Shown: in pieces, positions 1 through 7,891 of the stretch
Numbering within the stretch: the first letter of the stretch is position 1
How the letters are laid out: every line of letters starts with the position of its first letter
Assembly (NCBI GenBank): GCA_036378155.1
Contig: DASUXA010000075.1
Span: 1-64,000, forward strand
From: DASUXA01 sp036378155
Lineage (GTDB): Bacteria; Actinomycetota; Actinomycetes; Mycobacteriales; Micromonosporaceae
Length of the DNA stretch: 64,000 nucleotides
Direction of reading: 5' to 3'
Translations under genes and position numbers: made by a program
Notes under the pieces: generated by a model
Seen by the model: the letters and a program-made list of their open reading frames with translations, nothing else
What the model was told of the DNA's origin: nothing
Database searches by the model: none

Positions 1-81
1 GGCCCGGACCGACCCGCTGCCGGGCGTCCCGTCCCGCGGCGTCACCCGTCCGTGACCGGCGGCAGAAGGGAGGCGAGGGCA

Positions 82-522
82 ATGAGCATGCCGACCCAGG
101 GGCCGGACGCGGACGGCCCCACCGCGGACGAGGTCCGCGCCAGCTCCCTCGGTGAGCTGCTGCGCCAGGTCACGGCGGACCTCTCGACCCTGGTCCGCCA
201 GGAGGTCGAGCTGGCCAAGGCGGAGCTGCGCGCGGAGGGGAGGAAGGCGGGCAAGGCGGCCGGGCTGTTCGGCGCCGCCGGGTTCGGCGGCTACATGGTG
301 GCGCTCTTCCTCTCGATCGCGCTCTGGGCCGGGCTGTCCAACGTGCTGGACGCCGGCTGGGCCGCGCTGCTCGTGGCCGTCGTCTGGGCCGTGCTCGCCG
401 GGGCCCTGTACGCGCTGGCGAAGCGGAACGCCGAGCGGATCCGCGGCCTCAGGCAGACCAACGACAGCGTGCGGCGTATCCCCGACGCGCTGAAACCGCA
501 TCCGGAGGGAGTCACCCGATGA
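82..522 (+). CDS. Phage_holin_3_6 (holin-X) family membrane protein
   Basis: A 146-residue integral membrane protein of the family named after holins (PF07332 type). In actinomycetes it is chromosomal and not tied to prophage, and its role is unknown. The first half is an amphipathic helix rich in Glu, Lys and Arg (LLRQVTADLSTLVRQEVELA). Two hydrophobic segments follow at about residues 68-90 and 94-113, with a basic tail. I chose the ATG at 82 because GGGAGG sits 8 bases upstream; an ATG at 52 would add ten residues with no better site. The stop overlaps the next start as ATGA, so it is translationally coupled to the DUF3618 gene. Family assignment is firm; function is not known. Confidence 0.85.
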   Translation: MSMPTQGPDADGPTADEVRASSLGELLRQVTADLSTLVRQEVELAKAELRAEGRKAGKAAGLFGAAGFGGYMVALFLSIALWAGLSNVLDAGWAALLVAVVWAVLAGALYALAKRNAERIRGLRQTNDSVRRIPDALKPHPEGVTR

Positions 523-1169
523 GCACCGATCCCGACCTGATCCGCCGGGAGATCGAAGTAACCCGCAGCAACCTGAGCTCGGACGTGGACGCCCTGGCGT
601 ACAAGGTCAGCCCGAGCCGCATCGTCGAGGACCGCAAGCAGCGCGCCCGGCACGCGCTCCGGAACGTGCGGGACAAGGTGATGGGAACCGCATCGGAGCT
701 GGGCCACAGCACCGGCCAGGCCGTCCACTCGGTGGGCGACCAGGCCGCCTCGGCGGCGTCCACGGTCAGCGACCGGGCGCACGCCGTCGCCGGCGGCGTC
801 GGCGAGGCCGCCCACCGCGCCCCCCAGGCGCTGCGGGAGCGGTCCGAGGGGAATCCGATCGCCGCCGGCCTGATCGCCTTCGGCGTGGGGATGCTGGTCT
901 CCTCGCTGATTTCGGCCACCCGGCGCGAGCAGCAGGTCGCCACGCAGGTCCGGGAGCAGGCCGCCGAGCACGGCGGCGCGGTCAGGGAGAAGCTGGGCGA
1001 GGTGGCCGGCGAGCTCAGGGAGGAGCTGCGCGAGCCCGCCCGGCAGGCCACCCGGTCGGTACGGGCCACCGCGGAGGACGCGGTCCGGGCGGTGCGGGAC
1101 GACACCCGCTCGGCCGAGCACGACGTCAAGGAGACCGCGCAGCAGTCCCGCGACCAGGCCCGGTCCTGA
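519..1169 (+). CDS. DUF3618 domain protein
   Basis: A 216-residue protein. The N-terminus (DPDLIRREIEVTRSNLSSDV) is the DUF3618 signature. A long Ala/Glu/Arg-rich helical region follows with one hydrophobic stretch at about residues 113-127 (PIAAGLIAFGVGMLVSSLIS), then a second amphipathic coiled-coil-like tail. It probably sits at the membrane beside the preceding holin-like protein; the two families often occur together in actinomycetes, and this pair overlaps by four bases. No catalytic motif is visible. A structural or envelope-stress role is inference only. Confidence 0.85.
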   Translation: MSTDPDLIRREIEVTRSNLSSDVDALAYKVSPSRIVEDRKQRARHALRNVRDKVMGTASELGHSTGQAVHSVGDQAASAASTVSDRAHAVAGGVGEAAHRAPQALRERSEGNPIAAGLIAFGVGMLVSSLISATRREQQVATQVREQAAEHGGAVREKLGEVAGELREELREPARQATRSVRATAEDAVRAVRDDTRSAEHDVKETAQQSRDQARS

Positions 1170-1342
1170 GCCGGGTCCGCGTACCCGCGGCTTGCGGCCG
1201 CTCCCGGCGCCCGCCGGGCGGTGGCCGCGAGCCGTCGCGTGGGGCGCTGCCTGCCCCCTTGGACCCGGTTTCGACCGCCTCGTGCCGGGTAGCGGAGCGG
1301 GACGCGGTGGTCCATTCCCGGACGCCCCGTGGAGGAGGCGTG

Positions 1343-1981
1343 ATGACCAGCAACGGAACGAGATGGGCGCTCGCCGGCGCCGCCACGGTGGCGGCCGTCG
1401 GGGTGGGCCGGATGGTGGCCCGGCGGCGGCGCCGGCACCAGCCCGGGCGGGAGGGCGGCTGGTACGTCGTCCAGCGGGCGATCACTGTGGACCGGCCGGT
1501 GAACGCGGTGATCGGCTTCTGGACCGACCGGAGCCGGCTGGACCGGGCGCTGGCCGAGTGGGCGACGCTGGAGCGGCTCGACGACAACCGCTGGCGGTGC
1601 GTGGCGCGTGACCCGGCCGGCGGTGGCACCGAGTGGCGCGCCGAGCTCACCGTCGACGGCCCGCGCCGGCTGAGCTGGCGGGTCACCGAGGGGCCGGTGG
1701 CCCAGCAGGGCCGGGTCGAGCTGGTGCCCGCGCCCCGGGACCGGGGTACGGAGATCCGGGCCGAGCTGCGCTGGCGCTCCGGACCGCTGCGCCGGGCGCT
1801 GGGCCTGACCGCCGGGCGGGACCCGGACCTGGCCCTGCGCGACACGCTGCGCCGGGTCAAGTCGCTGATCGAGACCGGGCAGATGATCGACACCCGGCAC
1901 GACCCGTCCGGCCGCAGCCCCGCCCAGGAGGCGGCGACCGACCGGGTCCGCGAGCGGCTGACGGCGGGAGGCCGGCCATGA
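1343..1981 (+). CDS. SRPBCC (START-like) family protein
   Basis: A 212-residue protein with an N-terminal hydrophobic segment (about residues 7-20, then RRRRR), followed by an SRPBCC/polyketide-cyclase-like fold: VVQRAITVDRPVNAVIGFWT, then the W-R-C beta strands ending in TEIRAELRW. Such domains bind hydrophobic ligands in a deep cavity. The ligand here cannot be told. ATG 1343 is preceded by GGAGGAGG at 1331-1338; an in-frame GTG lies one codon earlier. Its stop overlaps the alcohol dehydrogenase start (ATGA), so the two are probably co-translated. The N-terminal anchor suggests membrane attachment. Confidence 0.8.
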   Translation: MTSNGTRWALAGAATVAAVGVGRMVARRRRRHQPGREGGWYVVQRAITVDRPVNAVIGFWTDRSRLDRALAEWATLERLDDNRWRCVARDPAGGGTEWRAELTVDGPRRLSWRVTEGPVAQQGRVELVPAPRDRGTEIRAELRWRSGPLRRALGLTAGRDPDLALRDTLRRVKSLIETGQMIDTRHDPSGRSPAQEAATDRVRERLTAGGRP

Positions 1982-3156
1982 AGGCACTCTGCTGGGAGGG
2001 GGTCCGCAAGCTCGCCGTCCGCGACGTGCCCGAACCGCGGATCCGCGCCGAGGGCGACATCATCGTCCGGGTACGGGCGAGCAGTGTCTGCGGCTCCGAC
2101 CTGCACCTGATCAACGGGTACCTGCCGGCGATGCGGGAGGGCGACATCCTCGGCCACGAGTTCATGGGCGAGGTGGTGGAGACCGGTCCCGGGGTGCGGC
2201 GGCTGAAGGCGGGCGACCGCGTGGTCGTCGGGTCGGTGGTGGCCTGCGGCGGCTGCTGGTACTGCCGCACCGAGCAGTACTCGCTCTGCGACAACTCCAA
2301 CCCGCAGCCGGTCCTCACCGAGAAGCTGTGGGGCCACGCGCCCGCCGGCATCCTCGGCTACTCCCACGCCGCAGGCGGGTACGCGGGCAGCCACGCCGAG
2401 TACATCCGGGTGCCGTTCGGCGACGTCGGCGCGTTCCGGGTGCCGGACGGGGTGCCGGACGACTCGGTGGTCTTCGCCTCCGACGCGCTGCCGACCGGCT
2501 GGATGGCCGCCGACTTCTGCGGCCTCAAGGGCGGCGAGGTGGTCGCGGTCTGGGGCGCGGGCGGGGTGGGCCAGATGGCCGCGCGGGCCGCGCAGATCCT
2601 CGGCGCCGAACGGGTGATCGTCATCGACCGGCTGCCGGAGCGCCTGGGCACCGCCGCCGCCCGGTTCGGCGTCGAGACGATCAACTACGCGGAGACCGAC
2701 GTGCTGGAGGCGCTGCGCGAGCTGACCGCCGGCCGCGGCCCGGACGCCTGCATCGAGGCGGTCGGCATGGAGTCGCACGACGTGGGGCCGGTGCACGCGT
2801 ACGACACGGCGAAGCAGGCGGCCCGGCTCACCACCGACCGGCCGGCCCCGGTCCGGCAGGCGATCATGGCGTGCCGCAAGGGCGGCACGGTGAGCATCGT
2901 CGGGGTGTACGGCGGCCTCGTGGACAAGTTCCCGCTGGGCGCGGCGATGAACAAGGCCCTGGTGCTGCGGATGGGGCAGATGCACGCCCAGCGGTACATC
3001 CCGATGCTGCTGGACCGGGTCGCCGCCGGCGAGATCGATCCGGGCTACCTGGCCACCCACCCGATGTCGCTGCAGGACGGGGCCCGCGGGTACGAGATCT
3101 TCGAGAAGAAGCAGGACGGCTGCCTGCGTACCGTCCTGCACCCGCAGCCGGCCTGA
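1978..3156 (+). CDS. zinc-dependent alcohol dehydrogenase (formaldehyde dehydrogenase-like)
   Basis: A 392-residue medium-chain dehydrogenase/reductase. Catalytic zinc ligands are visible as Cys38 (CGSDLH) and His60-Glu61 (GHEFMGEVVETG). The four structural-zinc cysteines are at 90, 93, 96 and 104 (CGGCWYC...C). The NAD(P)-binding glycine motif is VWGAGGVGQMAARAA. The longer insertions (NPQPVLTEKLWGHAP and VHAYDTAKQAARLTTDRP) match the glutathione-dependent formaldehyde dehydrogenase-like branch rather than simple ADH. The substrate is not decidable from sequence. It sits between the SRPBCC gene and the molybdenum oxidoreductase in one orientation, suggesting an aldehyde/alcohol redox module (inference). 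Confidence 0.88.
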   Translation: MKALCWEGVRKLAVRDVPEPRIRAEGDIIVRVRASSVCGSDLHLINGYLPAMREGDILGHEFMGEVVETGPGVRRLKAGDRVVVGSVVACGGCWYCRTEQYSLCDNSNPQPVLTEKLWGHAPAGILGYSHAAGGYAGSHAEYIRVPFGDVGAFRVPDGVPDDSVVFASDALPTGWMAADFCGLKGGEVVAVWGAGGVGQMAARAAQILGAERVIVIDRLPERLGTAAARFGVETINYAETDVLEALRELTAGRGPDACIEAVGMESHDVGPVHAYDTAKQAARLTTDRPAPVRQAIMACRKGGTVSIVGVYGGLVDKFPLGAAMNKALVLRMGQMHAQRYIPMLLDRVAAGEIDPGYLATHPMSLQDGARGYEIFEKKQDGCLRTVLHPQPA

Positions 3157-3261
3157 GCGCCGGAGCCGACCGGCGTCGATTGGAGGGGCCACGGCGGGGG
3201 TACTGCTCCCCGCGGGCCCGGTCGAAGGATCCCGGCCGGCTGTCGGGAAGGAGCGTGAGCG

Positions 3262-5709
3262 ATGGTGGACCGGATCGCCGACCCGTGGGGGCCGCGCACT
3301 CCGTACGGGCCGGGGGAGCGGTGGCCGGTGCGGGTGGACACCTTCCTGGCCGACGGGCACACCGAGGCGGAGGTGCAGCGTTGGGTGCCGAGCGCGTCGA
3401 TCCTGCACTCGAACGGCGACGCGCTGGACATCGCGGTGATCGACGGCCGGATCGTCGGCGTCCGCGGCCGGCCCGGGGACCGGATCAACCACGGCCGGGT
3501 CGACCCGAAGGACCTGTACGGGTGGCAGGCCAACCACAGCCCGGACCGGCTGCGCCGGCCGCTGGTCCGCGAGGGGGACCGGTTGGTCGAGACCGACTGG
3601 GACACCGCGATGGGCCGGATCGTGGCCCGCTCGAAGGAACTGCTCGACGGCCCCGGCGGCTGGGGCCACTTCGGCTTCTACACCAGCGGGCAGCTCTTCC
3701 TGGAGGAGTACTACACGCTCGCGGTGATCGGGAAGGCCGGTCTGGGCACCCCGCACATGGACGGCAACACCCGGCTGTGCACCGCCACCGCCGCCGCCGC
3801 GCTGAAGGCGTCGTTCGGCACCGACGGGCAGCCCGGCTCGTACACCGACGTGGACCACTGCGACGCGATCGCGCTCTGGGGGCACAACGTGGCCGAGACC
3901 CAGACGGTGCTCTGGATGCGGATGCTGGACCGGCGGCGCGGTCCGAACCCACCGGCGATGCTCGCGGTCGACCCCCGGGCCACCCCGGTGGCCCGGGAGG
4001 CCGACGTGCACCTGGCGCTGCGCAACGGCACCAACCAGGCGCTGCTCAACGGCCTGCTCCGCGAGGTGATCCACCGTGGCTGGTACGACGAGGAGTACGT
4101 CCGGGCGCACACCCTCGGCTTCGAGGAGCTGTGCCGGGTGGTCGAGGACTATCCGGTGGCCACGGTCGCGGAGATCTGCGACCTGCCCACCCGCGACATC
4201 GAGCGGGCCGCCGAGCTGCTCGGGCACTCGCAGCGGCTGCTCTCCACCGTCCTCCAGGGCTTCTACCAGTCCAACCAGGCCACCGCCGCGGCCTGCCAGG
4301 TGAACAACCTGCACCTGATCCGCGGCATGATCGGCCGGCCCGGGGCCGGGATCTACCAGATGAACGGCCAGCCGACCGCGCAGAACAACCGGGAGTGCGG
4401 CGCCGACGGCGACCTGCCCGGCCTGCGCAACTGGGCGAACGAGGAGCACGTCGCGCAGCTGGCCCGGCTCTGGAACGTCGAGGTCGACCGGATCCCGCAC
4501 TGGGCCCCGCCGACCCACGCCATGCAGATCTTCCGGTACGCCGAGCAGGGCTCGATCAAGCTGCTCTGGATCTCCGCCACCAATCCGGCCGTGTCCCTGC
4601 CCGACCTCGCGCGGATCCGCCGCATCCTGGCCCGGCCGGAGCTGTTCGTGGTGGTGCAGGACCTCTTCCTGACCGAGACCGCTGAGCTGGCCGACGTGGT
4701 GCTGCCGGCGGCCACCTGGGGCGAGAAGACCGGCACCTTCACCAGCGTCGACCGGACCGTGCACCTCTCCGAGAAGGCGGTCGACCCGCCCGGTGAGGCC
4801 CGCCCCGACCTGGACATCTTCCTCGACTACGCGCGCCGGATGGACTTCCGGGACTCCGACGGGAACCCGCTGATCTCGTGGACCGGGCCGGAGGAGGCGT
4901 TCGCCGCCTGGCAGGAGTGCTCGCGTGGCCGGCCGTGCGACTACACCGGCATCAGCTACGAGAAGCTGCGCGCCGGCGGCGTCCAGTGGCCGTGCAACGC
5001 CGAGCACCCGGACGGCACCGAGCGGCTCTACCCCGACGGGGTGTTCAACACCGACCCCGACTACTGCGAGTCGTACGGCCACGACCTGATCACCGGCGCG
5101 GAGCTGCTGCCCGAGGAGTACCGGGCGAAGCAGCCGGGCGGGCGGGCGTTCCTGCACGCCGCGCCGTACCAGCCGGCGCCGGAGGTGCCCGGCGAGGAGT
5201 ACCCGCTGCTGCTCACCACCGGGCGTACCGTCTACCAGTTCCACACCCGCACGAAGACCGGCCGGGCCACCCAGCTGGTGCACGCCGCGCCGGAGTCCTG
5301 GGTGGAGCTCAACCCGGTCGACGCCGAAAAGCTCGGCGTGGGCGAGGGGGACCTGGTCCGGGTCGAGTCGCCCCGCGGGGCGGTCCGCGGCCGGGCCCGG
5401 ATCTGCGGGGTACGCCCCGGCGTGGTCTTCGTGCCCTTCCACTACGGCTACTGGGACACCGCCGACGGCGCCGCTCCCGGCGAGGGGCGGCACGACCGGG
5501 CGGCGAACGAGCTGACCATCACCGCCTGGGATCCGGTCTCCAAGCAGCCGCTCTTCAAGGTGACGGCGGTGCGGGTGGTGAAGGAGGCCGACGCGGCCGG
5601 CCGCCCGTCGCCCGCGCCCACGGTCGGCGGCTGCGCTCCGCCGGAGGACGCCGGCATCCCGGCCACGGTCGGCGGCCCGGCCGCCGAGGCGCCGTCGAGG
5701 GGGTGGTGA
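3262..5709 (+). CDS. molybdopterin oxidoreductase (DMSO-reductase superfamily) lacking the N-terminal Fe-S ligands
   Basis: An 815-residue enzyme of the nitrate reductase/formate dehydrogenase superfamily. The molybdopterin domain is clear: LYGWQANHSPDRLRRPLVR at 85-103, MDGNTRLCTATAAAALK with the probable Mo-ligand Cys173, IALWGHNVAETQTVLWMRM, and a C-terminal molydopterin-dinucleotide-binding domain from about residue 645 (LLLTTGRTVYQFHTRTKTG). The N-terminal 4Fe-4S domain normally has CxxCxxxC plus a fourth Cys. Here these positions read Ser46, His49, Asp53 and Asp81, so no cubane cluster should bind. Length is normal. Substrate is unknown; an assimilatory nitrate reductase label would be over-reach. 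The start has AAGGAG about 8 bases upstream. modABC lies at 57.7-60.3 kb. Confidence 0.88.
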   Translation: MVDRIADPWGPRTPYGPGERWPVRVDTFLADGHTEAEVQRWVPSASILHSNGDALDIAVIDGRIVGVRGRPGDRINHGRVDPKDLYGWQANHSPDRLRRPLVREGDRLVETDWDTAMGRIVARSKELLDGPGGWGHFGFYTSGQLFLEEYYTLAVIGKAGLGTPHMDGNTRLCTATAAAALKASFGTDGQPGSYTDVDHCDAIALWGHNVAETQTVLWMRMLDRRRGPNPPAMLAVDPRATPVAREADVHLALRNGTNQALLNGLLREVIHRGWYDEEYVRAHTLGFEELCRVVEDYPVATVAEICDLPTRDIERAAELLGHSQRLLSTVLQGFYQSNQATAAACQVNNLHLIRGMIGRPGAGIYQMNGQPTAQNNRECGADGDLPGLRNWANEEHVAQLARLWNVEVDRIPHWAPPTHAMQIFRYAEQGSIKLLWISATNPAVSLPDLARIRRILARPELFVVVQDLFLTETAELADVVLPAATWGEKTGTFTSVDRTVHLSEKAVDPPGEARPDLDIFLDYARRMDFRDSDGNPLISWTGPEEAFAAWQECSRGRPCDYTGISYEKLRAGGVQWPCNAEHPDGTERLYPDGVFNTDPDYCESYGHDLITGAELLPEEYRAKQPGGRAFLHAAPYQPAPEVPGEEYPLLLTTGRTVYQFHTRTKTGRATQLVHAAPESWVELNPVDAEKLGVGEGDLVRVESPRGAVRGRARICGVRPGVVFVPFHYGYWDTADGAAPGEGRHDRAANELTITAWDPVSKQPLFKVTAVRVVKEADAAGRPSPAPTVGGCAPPEDAGIPATVGGPAAEAPSRGW

Positions 5710-5710
5710 C

Positions 5711-6169
5711 ATGCATCTGGCGCACTATCTCGGGCTGCTGCACAAGGCCCAGGCCCGCCTCGGCGACGCGTTCACCGAGGTCGGCACGGCGCACCGGGAG
5801 GAGCCGGACGTCTTCCACATGTGCGAGCGGCTGGCCGCGCAGTGCCGCCGGCACGCGGAGCGGCTGGCGCCCTTCGCCGCCCGGTACGCCGAGGAGGCCC
5901 CGGCCGAGCCGGACCGGCTGCACTCCGAACTCTTCTCGGGCAGCCGTACCGGGCCGATCGGTCTGCTCCGCGACCTGCAGGACCTCTACCTGATGGCCGC
6001 GGAGTGCGACATCTCCTGGACGGTGGTCGGGCAGGCCGCGTACGGGGCCCGGGACGAGGACCTGCTCGGCGTGGTGAAATCCTGCGAACAGGAGACCGCG
6101 ACGCAGCTGAAGTGGCTGCGGACCCGGATGAAGCAGGCCGCTCCGCAGGCCCTCGTGGTCGCGGAGTGA
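5711..6169 (+). CDS. helical-bundle (ferritin-like) protein, partner of the Mo oxidoreductase
   Basis: A 152-residue, mostly alpha-helical protein with regularly spaced His, Glu and Cys (AHYLGLLHKAQ, HMCERLAAQCRRHAERL, DLYLMAAECDISWTVVGQAA, SCEQETATQLKWLRTRM). This is the look of a four-helix, DUF892/ferritin-like bundle, but I cannot place it in a named family. It starts one base after the oxidoreductase stop and is surely in the same transcript. A role as accessory, chaperone or electron-transfer partner of that enzyme is inferred from position only. No signal peptide or membrane segment. Confidence 0.75.
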   Translation: MHLAHYLGLLHKAQARLGDAFTEVGTAHREEPDVFHMCERLAAQCRRHAERLAPFAARYAEEAPAEPDRLHSELFSGSRTGPIGLLRDLQDLYLMAAECDISWTVVGQAAYGARDEDLLGVVKSCEQETATQLKWLRTRMKQAAPQALVVAE

Positions 6170-6176
6170 CGGCTGG

Positions 6177-7424
6177 TCAGGCGGTGCGGCGGACCCCGTC
6201 GACGACGAACCCGCTGGCCGGCTGGGTAGGCATCCGGCTCAGATCGACCGCCAGGTCCTGCGGCGGGACCCGGTAGCTCATCGCGCTGGTCAGATTGGTG
6301 ACGGCCCGCTTCATCAGCTCGATGGTGACCCACTCGCCGGCGCACCGGTGGCCGGTGGAGTGCTCGCCCCCACCCTGCGGGATCAGGGTGAACGGGTCGC
6401 CGGTCCAGCCGGTGAACCGTTCCGGCCGGAACCGTTCCGGCTCCGGCCACACCTGCGGGTGGTGGTTGGTGCCGTACAGGTCGAGCAGCACCCGGCGGCC
6501 CTGCGGGAACGGGTACCCCTGCCACTCGAACGAGCGCCGCACCCGGGCCGCCGCCAGGGGGAAGAACGGGTAGTAGCGGCGTACCTCCTGCACGAAGCTC
6601 TCGGTGGCCGCGTCGTCGCCGCGCACCCGTTCCCGCCACTGCGGGTGGTCGTGCAGGGCCAGCGCGGCGAAGGTCACGAACCGGTCGACCGCCACCGTCG
6701 GCCGGATGACGTTCAGCAGTTCCACCGCCGCGATCCGGCGGGGCAGCAGGCGCCCCAGCTCGTCCCGGTGCTCGGCGACGACCCGCAGCGCGCTGCCCGG
6801 CGGCGCGGGCAGGTTGCCCGACCGGACCCGCTCGATCAGGTCGCCGGCCCAGCGCTCGCCGCGGCAGCGGCCGATCAGGCCCCGCCAGTGCCCGGGACCG
6901 ACCGCGGCCGGGGCCGCGATCATCGCCTGCAGGTCGGCGGTCCGGCGCGCCTCGTCGGAGCCGGCCAGCGGCACCCCGGCCCAGGCGCAGACCGCCCGGG
7001 TGAGGATCCGGGCGACCTCGGCGCGGAGCACCACCGGGCCGGCTTCCGCCCAGACCGGGATCCGGGCCCGCCACTCGTCGTCGAAGAGCTGCCCGAGGTG
7101 GCGGACCGCGGGCGGCGTCATGATCGACAGCAGCATGGCCTTCCGGGTCCGGTGCGGCGCGTCGTCGAGCCCCTGGACCCCGCCGACCCCGGTGAGGGTC
7201 CGCTGGGCGCGCATCGGCATGCCGCCCCGCCGGACGAACCGGTCGTTGTCGTAGAACAGCTCCGCGGCCGGGCGTCCGCGCAGGCAGATGGTCGGCTCCA
7301 GCAGCAGCCGGGTCTGGAAGATGTCGCTGCCGTACCGGTCGCAGCGGGTGCCGATGAACCGGTACCCCTCCCGCAGGAAGGCCAGGCTGCTGTCCGGGCT
7401 GCGGTCGGTGGGGATGCTGCTCAT
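6177..7424 (-). CDS. cytochrome P450, CYP152 (fatty-acid peroxygenase) type
   Basis: A 415-residue P450 whose heme loop IPQGGGEHSTGHRCAGEW (thiolate Cys361) and I-helix motif NVIRPTVAVDRF (Arg241-Pro242) mark the CYP152 family. These enzymes use hydrogen peroxide directly, and the fatty-acid carboxylate bound by that Arg replaces the usual acid-alcohol pair. Gln84 (GVQGLDD) occupies the position that is Gln in the hydroxylating Bacillus BSbeta enzyme and His in the decarboxylase OleT, so hydroxylation is more likely than alkene formation (inference). Start ATG 7424 follows CAGGAG; an upstream in-frame extension lacks such a site. It ends 8 bases from the convergent helical-bundle gene. Confidence 0.9.
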   Translation of the reverse strand: MSSIPTDRSPDSSLAFLREGYRFIGTRCDRYGSDIFQTRLLLEPTICLRGRPAAELFYDNDRFVRRGGMPMRAQRTLTGVGGVQGLDDAPHRTRKAMLLSIMTPPAVRHLGQLFDDEWRARIPVWAEAGPVVLRAEVARILTRAVCAWAGVPLAGSDEARRTADLQAMIAAPAAVGPGHWRGLIGRCRGERWAGDLIERVRSGNLPAPPGSALRVVAEHRDELGRLLPRRIAAVELLNVIRPTVAVDRFVTFAALALHDHPQWRERVRGDDAATESFVQEVRRYYPFFPLAAARVRRSFEWQGYPFPQGRRVLLDLYGTNHHPQVWPEPERFRPERFTGWTGDPFTLIPQGGGEHSTGHRCAGEWVTIELMKRAVTNLTSAMSYRVPPQDLAVDLSRMPTQPASGFVVDGVRRTA

Positions 7425-7561
7425 CTGCTGCTCCTGGCACGGCTCGGCGGCGCTGGGCGGTCCGTGCGCTTCTACCCGGGCAGCAGCGGCCGAATCCCGC
7501 CACGGGCCCTCGGCCCGCCGCATCCGCCGGTCGGGGGACGGCCGGGCGGAATCCGCCCCGG

Positions 7562-7585
7562 CCGGGCGCCGCGCGCGGCGCCCGG
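7562..7585 (-). terminator. GC-rich hairpin downstream of DUF397 gene
   Basis: Perfect 11-bp inverted repeat (CCGGGCGCCGC / GCGGCGCCCGG) with a 2-base centre, lying just after the minus-strand DUF397 gene and before the P450 start. It could terminate DUF397 transcription. There is no U-tract, so the call is tentative. Confidence 0.45.
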
Positions 7586-7607
7586 GGTGACCGTCGCCGG
7601 GCGGCGC

Positions 7608-7826
7608 TCAGTCCAGGTCGAACTCGCCGTCCTGGGCGCCGGCCACGAAGGCGTCCCACTCGGCCTGGGTGAACACCAGCACCGGCCCGTCCGGGTCGGC
7701 CGAGTTGCGCATCCCGATCAGGTCGTCGACGAAGGCCACCTCGACCGCGCCCTCCGAGTTGTCCCCCTCGGCCCGCTGCCAGACCGCCCGGGAGAGGTCG
7801 AAGTCGCCCTTGGGGTGCTGACCCAT
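7608..7826 (-). CDS. DUF397 domain protein
   Basis: A 72-residue acidic protein with the DUF397 pattern: LSRAVWQRAEGDNSEGAVEV, then FVDDLIGMRNSADPDGPVLV and FTQAEWDAFVAGAQDGEFD. DUF397 proteins are abundant in filamentous actinomycetes and usually neighbour XRE-type regulators, for which they may act as partners or antagonists. No such regulator is adjacent here, so this is an orphan copy. Start ATG 7826 has GGAGGAA about 7 bases upstream. It is divergent from pepN, with only 65 bp between the starts for both promoters. Confidence 0.88.
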   Translation of the reverse strand: MGQHPKGDFDLSRAVWQRAEGDNSEGAVEVAFVDDLIGMRNSADPDGPVLVFTQAEWDAFVAGAQDGEFDLD

Positions 7827-7891
7827 CGTTGTTCCTCCATCGCACGCGGCACGGGGACACCGTCCGCATCCCCATCGGGCAGGATAAGCGG

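Noticed and set aside
82..522. Prophage holin
   Set aside because: The family name is historical; there are no endolysin, tail or capsid genes, and the neighbour is DUF3618.
3262..5709. Assimilatory nitrate reductase or formate dehydrogenase label
   Set aside because: Fe-S ligands are absent and no nitrite reductase, FdhD or electron-transfer subunits are adjacent.
1126..5712. A 1528-codon open frame on the minus strand opposite the alcohol dehydrogenase and Mo oxidoreductase
   Set aside because: High-GC antisense artefact: composition is Arg/Pro/Gly/His-rich with no domain, and both plus-strand genes have clear motifs.
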